64,000 nucleotides of DNA from NCBI RefSeq assembly GCF_010093535.1, contig NW_022985162.1, forward strand, positions 3,187,306 to 3,251,305, in the 5' to 3' direction. The notes beneath the pieces were generated by a model that saw nothing but the letters and a program-made list of their open reading frames with translations, had not been told where the DNA came from and made no database searches. Positions 35,115 through 45,707 of the stretch are shown here, in pieces (the first letter of the stretch is position 1; each line of letters opens with the position of its first letter). Source of the stretch: Lindgomyces ingoldianus. Lineage: Eukaryota; Ascomycota; Dothideomycetes; Pleosporales; Lindgomycetaceae. The position numbers and the translations under genes are program-made.

Positions 35115-36457
35115 CAATAGGTGCCAAGAAGTCATCATCCTCTCGCTTAACTTACTATATCGGGTCAACCCACACACCTTAAAATTTTCCGCACCACTTG
35201 TTCTCCTCCTTCTCCACACTACTACCATGCCTTCCCAACCTAAAACTGCTTGCTGTGAATATAATAAGCCTACTCTTACTAGCATCTAGGCGCTCTCTTA
35301 TATTAGTTTTAGCTTTTTAAAGATATAAAAGACTTTTCTTATTTTAATTTTGTTAATTAAGTTAATACTTAAGCAGTTATAAAAATGCAAGAATAAGCCT
35401 TAAAAAAAAGCCTGTTGCATAAAAAAACTTTTAAAGCTTAATAAGTGTGTAGAGTAATAATTAGTATAACACTTAAAGCAGTTTCTTTTTAAAATGTATA
35501 AAGTACTTACTACTTCTAAAAAAACAATAACTGTAATCTGCGTTAATATAGTAAAGTAATACTTATAAAAAAAATAAGTACTACGCATTTAAACTATGTG
35601 CTAAGCTCTACTTTAAGCCTTCTTATAAGCTTAATTATTGTTGCTAGAGTGCCTATATAAACACTTAAAATAATAATAACTTTAAATATGTCTACTTTTT
35701 TAATAAATTAACTTTTAAAGTAAGACTTATCTCTACTACCTAATACTATAAGTAAAAGAAAGGAGCATTATATGCGTATAAATCTTAATACCTAAAGCCT
35801 ACTTTTAAGAGCAGGAGAAGCTCTGTTAGAGTATAGGCAGCTATATCCTAGAATTTTAAGTTAAAGCTAGTTATACTGCCTTAAGGTAAGTAAATAAACT
35901 TAAAAAAATACTATAATAAAGTCTTAGCTGCTTACGTGTAGCTGTTTTATGCTAAAGTCTTTAAAAAACATAGTATTATGTTATAGTAAGAGAATAAGGC
36001 TTTATACTACAGGTTAAAGATAACTATAGGTTTCTAAGAAAAGCTTTGCATAGATTATATAGTATAGCTAGCATAAAGTCTTAATTTAAATCCTATTAAG
36101 AACCTTTAGCGCATTATAAAGATTTAGATTTTAAAAAGAAGACACTAAATAAGTAATATTAAAGAAATAGAGTCTATCCTAAAGGAGAAGTAGAATAGGT
36201 TAAAGCTAGAAGATTAGCAGAAGTGTATATTATCTATGCCCCAGCGCGTCGCTAACGTCAGGGCTGCCCAGGGAGGCTCCACCTGCTGGTGAACAATTGC
36301 TACTCTAAAAGATTCTCTATTATTAATTCTATTATATAAATTAAAAGCTTTAATTTTTAATTGCAATCTATCCCTAAAATCCTTATAGAAAACTGCGTGG
36401 GCAGATCGTATTCGCTTGCGCACGGTGCGGAGGATGATCACTTCCTGGCACCTACTG
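35115..36457 (+). mobile_element. G: Tc1-like (DD34E) DNA transposon, TSD TA
   Basis: 1343 bp with about 34 bp TIRs (left CAATAGGTGCCAAGAAGTCA; the right end complement reads CAGTAGGTGCCAGGAAGTGA), flanked by TA (35113-35114, 36458-36459). Size, TIR start and target match Tc1-type elements. It differs from families A and B. TIRs and the last 230 bp are unmutated; the centre is RIP-mutated. Confidence 0.9.
35227..36292 (+). pseudogene. G transposase, Tc1 family, RIP-inactivated
   Basis: Starts MPSQPKTACCEYN at 35227. Near 36080-36115 it contains SLNLNPIKNL, the SPDLNPIENLW block of Tc1 transposases, with the catalytic Glu changed to Lys. It ends CILSMPQRVANVRAA...GSTCW at 36292. Start and stop lie in different phases, so at least one indel occurred besides the many TAG/TAA codons. 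The C-terminal 20 or so residues are clean while the centre is not. Confidence 0.85.
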
Positions 36458-36459
36458 TA

Positions 36460-36565
36460 CACCTGTGCTGTCGCTTATTCTTCCTCTACGCCACTCTGCC
36501 TTCACAACCAGGCCCGCGCAAATAACACTACAGCCTAACCGCACGTGATTGGAAGTAGATATTGT
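36460..36565. other. Unmutated unique sequence right of G
   Basis: About 105 bp of ordinary composition with one CACGTG at about 36543. No gene seen. A minus-strand frame crossing G and this edge is antisense to the transposase. Confidence 0.35.
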
Positions 36566-36572
36566 AATAATT

Positions 36573-36795
36573 AGTTATTTATTATTTTTTAAAAAACTTT
36601 ATATATAACTGCAGCATATTACTTTAAAAGTGTTATATTTTATATAAAAGCTTAAAGTGTAAGCTATATCTAACATTCTTTTAGCATATTTTAGTAGTGT
36701 TATTAAAAATGCATTAGTGTAGAAAAAGTAGTTTAGTAGGGTCTTAGTAAAAGTAAGTAACTTAGGTGTGTAAGCAACTTGCCTATAGTGTATGT
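36573..36795 (-). mobile_element. B5: terminal fragment of a B transposon
   Basis: Matches the last 223 bp of B2 and B4 in the same orientation (the family's 5' end in reverse), finishing GCAACTTGCCTATAGTGTATGT next to TA at 36796. The other end is missing. Even its TIR carries transitions, so it is older or more mutated than the other copies. Confidence 0.8.
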
Positions 36796-36797
36796 TA

Positions 36798-37336
36798 GCC
36801 TTAATTGTTGCACTTTTTAGTAAGTCTTAAATAATATAGTTATAGCTATCTACTACCTTTGCAGTGTCTTAAGAACCTTGCTTATAGCATTAACAGCAGA
36901 GCTAGAGGTGGATTACCTTGCCCTACTTCTTTAGAAGTGTAAGGCTGAATGTTCTAGAACTAGCTAGCATAGCCTCACCTAACCTGTTTAGAGGCCACAT
37001 AACCTGTGCTTTGTATATAAGCATGAATTCTAACAAGCAAGGCTTAGCAGCTATTTGTCTCTCTTACAATACACTTCTATCTTTCTCTAAAACCTTGCTC
37101 TTAGTGCTATCTATGCTATCTACTGTTCTATCTTTACAAGAAGTGTTAAATCTGCGCTATAAGCTTATACTTTTAACAAGGTATAATTAACTTATAATAT
37201 AGCCTTGTTCTTTACGCAGTAACCTAATTGCGCTAAGAGCAACACCTGTTTTAATTCTAATAGCTATATATTATGCTAGTTAATTATAAACTTAGCCTTA
37301 GCGTTATAATTGCTGTTCTCTAGGAACTGCTGCGGC
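36798..37336 (+). other. Unassigned, lightly mutated segment; possible LTR or leader
   Basis: Holds TTGTATATAAGCATG near 37011, a TATA-like element followed by pyrimidine-rich text, and a candidate TG start at 36949 (TGTTCTAGAAC). It may be an LTR and leader of a further element, but no second copy or TSD is visible. With F removed, a plus frame crosses the F insertion site (see 50428). Confidence 0.35.
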
Positions 37337-37626
37337 TGTAACGGCGCAGGCAAGACAATGGGTCTGAATGCGGTATGAATCCACTCAGAGGCATATGGGA
37401 GTGCGTAGGGACTTAGAGACCTAGAAATACTAATAACACCTATAGGCCTTGTACGTAGGATATTAGAAAACTACTAAGCTAGCTACAAGGGCAAGGTGCA
37501 ACTAAATACATAAGGGAATAGAGGTAACTGCAGAGGGCTAGGTTAAGTTATAGTTAGGGCTAATACAGGGACCCTTTAGATAGGATCTAAGCAACCTAAG
37601 ATAAAACAATTTGTAGAATTGTTACA
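37337..37626 (-). repeat. F left (3') LTR
   Basis: 290 bp, TGTAACGGCGCAGG to AGAATTGTTACA. The outer start is intact; the inner end is mutated (compare GATGGAACGATTCG in the partner with GATAAAACAATTTG here). Confidence 0.92.
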
Positions 37627-39819
37627 CTACTCCCCTCTTTATAGGCTAATAGTCTTTATTTATAATATGTAGAACATATTTAAAACTACTTTAAAAACTA
37701 ATTTAAATAAAATATAATAAGTATAACTATCTTAACTAAAATTTTTTATTACTAAAAAATAGACTAAAAACTTAATACTAATATAATGCCTTTGTTATAA
37801 TGTTTTTATTTAGTAGTAACTAGTAGTGTAGTTATTATTAATATAGTAAATTTATTATTTATAGCAATAAGTGTTTACTTACCTTACTTATATAGTTTAG
37901 TTAATGTTGTTAGTTTTTTCTTTAGCTATTATCTAAATCTTTACTTTATAGGTATTATTATGCACTTAATATTCTATAGCTTAGTCTACTAACTAATTAT
38001 AGTATTAAAGAAATTTACTATACTACTCTGCCTCTCTTTTAGAGCCTCTTTAGAGGCGTTTTAAGTTATCTGCTTTTAAGCTGCCTACGCCTTTACCTGC
38101 AGCTTTTAAGTTAAGTTTTTTATTAGTTTTTTAAATTAAAGAAATATAAATATTACACTTTACATAATAAAAAATGTAACTTTATATAAATATAGTCTAA
38201 TACTGCTAAAGTATAGTTTACTAACGCGCGCGTAGGTCTTTTTATATTATAAAAAAGAATTTTTAGTTTTTTAGAGCTATCTTAAGCTATAAGCAGCAGC
38301 TTAAACTATAAGATGTAAAAAAAATAAAAAAGAGGCCTTTAAAACTATTTTAAAGTTTACTTAGAACCTAGTGTAAGTAGTGTAGGTTATAAAGAGTTAG
38401 AAAGCTAGTCTTTCTATAGCTAGTGTCTAGGTAGCCTTATTCTACTAAAACTTTAAGCTACTTTGTTAAGTTTTAGCCTTAAAAGCTTTAGTGTCTAACC
38501 TTTAAGCAGACATTGCAGCGCTTTTAAGCAGCTAAAGATAAAGTAAAGAAGGTTTAGAAAGAGTTTAAAGAGAAAAAAGAAAAGAAGAGAGAAGAGAAAG
38601 AAGGGTAAAGAAAAAGGTAGAGAAAAGTTTAGAGGTGTCAAATAGCTTACTGTTAGACCTTCCTAGCACAATGTTTATAGAGTTGTAATACTATTATGTA
38701 TAACTATAAATTTACTTTTTACTTTTATACTTTATTATTTACTAAGTAATCTATGCCTTCTATACTAGCTTTAAAAGCCTTAATTTACTTATATAAGGCC
38801 CTTAAAAGTTCTAGCTAATTTAGATGCTTATTATAAAAAGCTTTTAGTTTATAAAAAGAACTTATAAAATTTAAAGCCTTATACTAGACTAAATTAGAGT
38901 TATGTTTTACTTATTTTACTTAGTACTTAAGTGTTTTTTAGTAGAGCTTACTAGTAAGTATTTCTTTTACTTTTTACTTCTTTACTTTATTAATAGTAAT
39001 TCTAGGGGGTTTTAGAGGTTTTTATTTTAAAAGTAAATTCTAAGGGTTTTTATAAAGCATGTTTAGTGTAAAGATGTTATATATCTTTAACTTTAAAAGT
39101 AGCTTTAGGTAGTATAAGTTTCTAACTTATTTAAGTACTTTAAAAGAGCCTTTTTATTATTTAGATAGTTTTTAGCTAGGTCTTTAAACAGCTAAGTTTT
39201 TAGTGTTTAGGTAGACTATGTTACTAACCTCTTAGTTAACTAGCTAGTAGTAGTAATTAACTACAGTTTGCATCTAATTCTAGGCCTTTTCTATGTAGGT
39301 CTTAGCTAACTTCTAGGCTACATGTATGTAGGTTGCTAATGCTAAAGCATCTTTATAATTTAGCTTATTTATAGCTGTAATAAGTTCTATAGAATGTTTC
39401 TAGTTCTAGCTTTAATATAGTTTAAAGCTGTATAAGACTTACTATAAAAATATTTTAATTATTATATAAAGTAAAGTTATCTAAGCCTAATTAATTAGAG
39501 GCAGTAAGGAACTCTAGTTATTTTAGTAAAAAAATATAAAAAGCCTTAGTCTTTAATTAATATACTTATTTATAATCTTTATTTAGCTATTTATTTTCTT
39601 ATAATAAGTAGTAAAAAGCTTAACTTTTATGCCTAAAATTTAATAAAATTTAGACTAGAAACTAGATATAAACTAAAGTCCTTAGTTAAAAATAATAGTT
39701 TTAAGTGTGTAGCTAAAATAGTACACTTATTAAATAAATAAGGTAGCTATTTTTTAAGTATTAATTATTTTATAGCAGAGGATAAAAATAGCTTATTTTA
39801 GTAAGTAATTAATTATAAC

Positions 39820-40071
39820 TGTCCGAATAGTGATATTCGGGCGCCTGGTTGATAGTCACGTGGCTCGGATGCGCCCGGATCCCTGTGCACGGAGATCTGT
39901 GCGCAGAGTTTAGGACTATATTAACCCCTTTCCTTTGTACAATAGAAACAACAAGAAGCAATTAACACTAGTTACCTAACACCCCTGTGCGATGTTTACA
40001 CCGTGCAAACCTCTCCGTCTTATACGCATTTGCTAACACTAAGTGCTAGCTAGCAGAGAGTCTATTTAACA
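39820..40071 (+). repeat. E 5' LTR
   Basis: 252 bp, TGTCCGAATAGTG to CTATTTAACA, with CACGTG at 39857-39862. Outer start intact; inner end shows CGTACG to TATACG and GACACC to AACACT changes. Confidence 0.93.
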
Positions 40072-40408
40072 CTAATTAGTAGTTTAAATACTGTAAAAGA
40101 GGAAGCTCTTCTTGTACCTTTCTATTTAAAGGTTTGTGTACAAGAAGAATCCTTTTCTTTACTACTTTAACTGCAAATTAGCAAGAGTAAAGACAGAGTC
40201 TAATTTACATGTAAGTAGCTGTAAATCTCTGTTTAGTTACTTAAGCAAGAGCAAGAAACCTGTCTGTACAATACTATTTAGAGGTATTATACAAATAGTA
40301 GTGCTTGTTTAACGCTAGAAGGTCTGTTTTATCTTTTTGCACAAGGCTGTTTAGAGGCAGCGTACAACAAGAAGTAAGACAGCGCGCGACAACGCATAAC
40401 CAACTACT

Positions 40409-43400
40409 ATGGAGCAACAAGTGACGCCAGCTCTATCTATGACTAGCTAGCATAATGTATTAACATATAACTAATATGTACCTTTTATAGGCATCTTAGT
40501 AAAGACCCTAGCAGAGCAGACAAACATTAAGGATTAAGTGGACAAGATTAAACTGTTAGACAACACACCTAAGAACAAGCTTAATTTGTACGCAGCTAAC
40601 TTAATTATAGAACTCCGCGCGTTAAGCGCAACAGACGTACATACGCTTAAGAACTTTTAGGACAACTTTGCAGGGTAGGAGCTTGTACACTTTAGAGATC
40701 TTAGCTAACTGTTCCTGCGAGAACTAATCGCTACCCTGCGGAATAAGGGCATTAGCTTTAAAAAGGACACAATAGAGGCTACTACACTGTACAGACTTGT
40801 AAAAGAAGAACACACGTTTACTGTCCTACTAGAACATTATACAAAACTATTACTACTATTGCTAGTCTTAACGCAACAGAGGATGTCTCCGTACAAATCA
40901 CCCGCAGACCTGATACTTCCTCCGCAATCAGTACAACCACCTCGCGAGAGCTCACCGTACGAGAGCACGACCAGGCAGCTACATGTTCCTGTAGCCACAG
41001 CTCCACATGAGATTCCCCAAAGCTTGTACCCACCGCATACAATTCAATCACCGTACAATCCATACCAACTTCCACCTACACAAGATATTACAGCAGAGAA
41101 CCTTGCGCCTAAGAAGGTTGTACAATTCTAGAAGGCATGGAGGAAGGAGAACAACTACACAGGGCAACCATATGATATCCTAGCTAACAAGGCTATGGTA
41201 TTTATAGAGCTCTGCTAACGCCTTGCTATCCCTAAGGCATTGTACGCAAGCATCTTTCCTAATATCCTTAAAGGGCGCGCACACATGTTCTACCTTTACA
41301 ATATTAGTCTAGGACAATTATAGAAGTCACTGTACAAGCAGCTTAGCAATCACTTTAATACTAATGTAAACTACAACTAGTATTAGACAGATTAGACAAC
41401 AATAAGCTTTACATAAAGTAAGTAGAAGAACTTTATAAAAACCCTATATAAAGCTCTTAAAGCTATAATTAATAAACTTACTTTTACATAAAGAGCTCTT
41501 AGTCTACAATTCTAAGGCAAGATACTGCTTTACACTGCTGTTATATAAGCATGCTAAGGGTAACTTAAACTTAAACAAGCAATGTTCTTAATTAAGCCTA
41601 TGTGTAAGGCACTGTACAGTAACCTCTGTTTAGTACTTTAGGTTATAATTAATTAACAAAACAATGCATTTATAAACAAATCCTAGGACGTGTACTACAC
41701 TAATAGGCAATATAGCTTACCACGTACACATAGCTATTAACAACATAGAAGAAGCCTAAGGGGATATAAAGGATTATTTAGACTATAGTCCTCTGCATAA
41801 TTAAAGCAATGCTTTGTCTGTTATAAGGAAGGATGTTAGTTAATAAATTATTCTTACATAGATTAATTCTGTGCAAAACGCTAATATATCTCTTTGTACA
41901 AAGGATTCTATAACAAGACACTAACGTGTAAGGAGGTAAATACGTACATTTAAGAGTTTAAAGGCAAACTAGAGCAGGAGGAAGAGAAGTCGCACAACAA
42001 CAACAACCTAGATAAAGAGGAAGGTAAGGAGATTGTTAACTACCTTACTAATGCTGCATTTCTCCACCGCGCGACCGCAGAGGACATCTACAGCCTAGAA
42101 CCTAAAGGATACGCAGAACAGTTTATCCTTAAAGATTAATACTGTACAGTATACTAAGGTGAACTATAGGATACTGGCGCAGCAAGGATCTCCACTGTAG
42201 GGAAGTCATAACTTAAAGCATACCTGCGAGAATTCCCTTGTACAAAAGTAGACTAGACACTAAGGAAGAAGAGTATTAGCTTTAGAGGACAAGGATTAAC
42301 AGAATTAATTAGTACTGTACAAATTACTAACCTAGTTAGTAACGTAACGTATCACATCCTAGACACCCCAACACCGTTCCTACTGTCTCTGGCAGACGCA
42401 GACCAAATGGGTGCGTACTTCAACAACGTGCAGAATGTGATTGTACAAAGCGATGGGAATACTGTCCTAGTTGTACAAAAATAGGGTTATCTATTCTTTA
42501 ACATATAAAAGGAGGAATTAATGTCCTTCTTTACTAAACGCAAACTTTAACAACTGCATAGAAGATTTAGCTATCCTTATACAGAACAACTTCACACAAT
42601 GCTTAAAAACGCTAGACATAACGTTAATCTCTTTATACTTAAGGAGATTAAGAAGTTCTGCCACATGTGTTAGCTACACAACCCAGCACTATAGAGATTT
42701 AAGTTTACAATTAAGAACAACTTGCACTTTAACTATAAGATAGTAATTAATGTTGTACAAATTAGCAACTAAGACGTACTACATGTAATTAACACAGATA
42801 CATTGTTCTAAGCAGCAACCTTCTTAAAATTAATGTCCGCACAAGATACCTAGGACGCGCTCTGCAAGTGTTAGATTAACACGTACTAAGGCCTACCTAA
42901 TTACATTGTACATAACCCTAGTACAAACTTTGCATCTGAAGACTTCTAGAATCGCGTGAAGATTATAGGAGCAACGTGCTGACAGATGCTAGTGGAGGCC
43001 CATTGGGCTCTAGGGAAGATTAAGCGCGCGCACGCACCACTGCGACGTGCGTACAATATCCTCCGTGCAGAATTAGATGATTGTACAAACAATAAGTTAG
43101 TGTTACAAATAGCTGTTAAAGCCCTAAATAATACAGCAGGACTAAACAGTCTTGTACCCACATTGCTTGTGTTTAGAACGTACCTAAGAATTAACATAGA
43201 TTCTGCACTATCCCCTAATATTATCACGCGAGCTAACGCTGTACAAAAGGCAATAAGAATGCTTTAAAGCAAGAGGGCAAAAGTTAATATTAATTATGTA
43301 ATTAATACCTAAAACAGCCTAACCTTATATAAAGTACTAAATCTCCTACTTAGTTCTAAAGTAAAGACGTGGCGAGAGAAGAAGGGATAGACAGGACTGC

Positions 43401-45368
43401 ACGTAGTAAAGGGAATTAAGGCCCTAGACGTTATTATTAAGATAGAGAACAGTCTAGTAAAACTCTGCTGCACGCAAGTTATGCCATATTATCATACAAA
43501 GGACAAGGATGAACCCGCACAAGAATTGCCAGATCCAGACAAACCAGCCCTAGTACAAAGGGATCCTCCACAGGCACAAAAGAGAGGTCGCCCACGCAAG
43601 CAACTAACCCTAGTTAATAGACCGCACAAAACAGCCCCTTAAGCAGCATTAGATTTATTGTACGAACTAGAACTAGAACCACAGCCAGCTAAGAAAGGCT
43701 AAGGGAGACCGCGCAAGAATCTACAGGCCACAACATTTCTAACCTAAAAGGAAAAGAAAGACTACGCGCTAGCAATTAAGCTCTGTGCAGACAGTGTAAT
43801 TACAACACCTAAAAGACCATTTAAAGAATTAGACTATACAGAAATAGAAAGTCTAATTACAAGTAGCACATTTAAGGTACTCTTATATAATTTATTAATC
43901 TACAAAGGACAAATCTTTAACCTTTAACTTATACATAAAGTTAAAGGGAAATTAACAAAACTGTATAAAAAGTTACAACTTATGTTTATAGAACATTTAG
44001 ATAAGGAGAAGAAGAAGATCCTTACACAGTTTCCTATAATTTAGAAAATAAGTTAGAGGTTAATCCTAGCTATTAGCCTATTACTAATAGCTTTGTACAA
44101 CATGCACTGTAAACTACGCGATATTACCTAGGCATATGTACAATTAACAGACAAGCTTGTTTACACTCTCTTTGCACAACTACTAAGAGAACTCTGTAAA
44201 AGCTTCCCTCCACACACAATATTTAGAGTTGTACAACTACTATACAGCGTAGCAGAGTTAGGCTTGTATTAGTTTAAGACATACTACAACTATTATAAGG
44301 ATAGACTTTTTATAAAAACCTTATTATACAATCTGTGCTTGTTAATTACACATAAAAGCTTAACAGTGTTTAGTATTACAGGACTACAGACAGATAATAC
44401 CCTTAGTATTATCACAGCTAATTTTACATAAAAAAAGGAAAAAAAATTGCTTAAAGCTAACTTCTAAGTAAAGCCTAAGACTATACTATTGCATAATTAG
44501 GCTATTAAATTTAATAAAGGAAAGATCTACTTTATATAAAATAATATTATTTTTATATAAAAAAGTTAAGCTAGGAATCTACACATAATAGAGTCTAAGG
44601 TAGAGGATGCTGCGCAGAAGTACGTCGAACAGCGCGCGCGAGGTGCCTATATCGCATTAGTATGTCAACCTGAGGCAGCATTTGACCTGTCTACTGCCGC
44701 TCAAGTCGTGTCGCCGTCGTACAACAATATTAAGGCATTAAATGTACAAATCTAATAGTAAATTAACAACTAGAATAGAGGATTATTGTACGTACTACTT
44801 AATCTCTTCTGTATAAAGTTGTTTATCTTTACTAATAGATTATTTATAAACAATAAAGACCTAAGTTTACAGCTTAGCTTTCTTATTATTCTTAGGACAA
44901 AGCAGCGCACTAGGAACTTATATAACTTTAAAATTACAGGCAATATTGTACACTAGAACTCCTCTAAGTGTAAATAAGTTACCTGCTCTGTACTAGCTAG
45001 TAAATTGTATAGAATAGTAGAAGGATTTAACTGCGCGATCGCACTAAGCACAACAATTAACTAGATTACACGTATGCTTAGAATACCTCCTATACCTATT
45101 GTACTATGCACAGATTTAAGATCTCTATATAAATGTCTTATAAAGCTTAGGATAACAAATAAAAAAAGACTTATAATTAATATTATGTTAATTTAAGAAT
45201 TATACAAGAAAAGGGAGATTATAGAGATTAGGTAGATTAATAAGAGGGACAACCCTACAGATGCCTATACAAAGAAGGCGCTAAACTCTGCTTTTAAGAA
45301 ACTAATTTTGTACAACTAACTAACTGTTAGAGTTAAAGCGTTAGTTAACAGACTTAAGCCTGTATAAG
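40409..45368 (+). pseudogene. E Gag-Pol polyprotein, copia type, RIP-damaged
   Basis: Starts MEQQVTPALSMTS at 40409. Protease DTGAARISTVG is near 42172-42204. The integrase core VINTDTLF...AATFLKLMSAQDTWDAL is near 42787-42865, and NFASEDF near 42928. A clean 93-residue stretch (42986-43267) continues the integrase (VEAHWALGKIKRAHAPL, RRAYNILRAELDDC). An RT-associated segment GLQTDNTLSII is near 44386, and the RNase H part SKCKxVTCSVLASKLY near 44958-45005. A run of fungal polyproteins has this arrangement. Two sizeable open pieces (40859-41131 and 42986-43267) survive, but the whole frame is broken by TAG/TAA. Confidence 0.85.
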
Positions 45369-45455
45369 ATAAGCAAAAAGGGCCCCACAGCAACCTGTCT
45401 ACTGTATGTGTAAACAAGGTAAGTCCTGTACAAAGAAAAAACAAAAAGTTGCTAA

Positions 45456-45707
45456 TGTCTAAATAGTAATATTTAGGCGCCTAGTTAATAGTCACGTGGC
45501 TTAGATGCGCCTAGATCCCTGTGCACAGAGATCCGTGCGCAGAGTTTAGGACTATATTAACCCCTTTCCTTTGTACAATAGAAACAACAAGAAGCAATTA
45601 ACACTAGTTACCTAACACCCCTGTGCGATGTTTACACCGTGCAAACCTCTCCGTCTCGTACGCATTTGCTGACACCAAGTGCTAGCTAGCAGAGAGTCTA
45701 TTCAACA
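45456..45707 (+). repeat. E 3' LTR
   Basis: 252 bp, TGTCTAAATAGTA to CTATTCAACA. The inner start is mutated at CpG and TpG positions; the outer end is intact. CACGTG kept. Confidence 0.93.

Larger units (their letters stand above)
39820..45707 (+). mobile_element. E: Copia-type LTR retrotransposon inserted in F, TSD ATAAC
   Basis: 5888 bp with 252 bp LTRs (39820-40071, 45456-45707) and ATAAC duplications (39815-39819, 45708-45712). Plus orientation: the primer-binding region CTAATTAGTAGTT follows the left LTR, and gag, protease, integrase, RT and RNase H follow in copia order. It is less mutated than the surrounding F, so it came later or was hit more lightly. The hexamer TGTACA occurs 26 times by my count. 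Confidence 0.94.

Noticed and set aside
36214..36462. 82-codon minus-strand frame
   Set aside because: Antisense to the C-terminus and 3' TIR of transposon G; no family text.
36918..37190. 90-codon plus-strand frame as a gene
   Set aside because: Leu/Ser-rich text around a TATA-like element in a repeat remnant. It looks like LTR or leader sequence, not protein.
42986..43267. Independent small gene (93 codons) on either strand
   Set aside because: The plus frame is the least-mutated part of the Copia E integrase; the minus frame (42946-43227) is its antisense.
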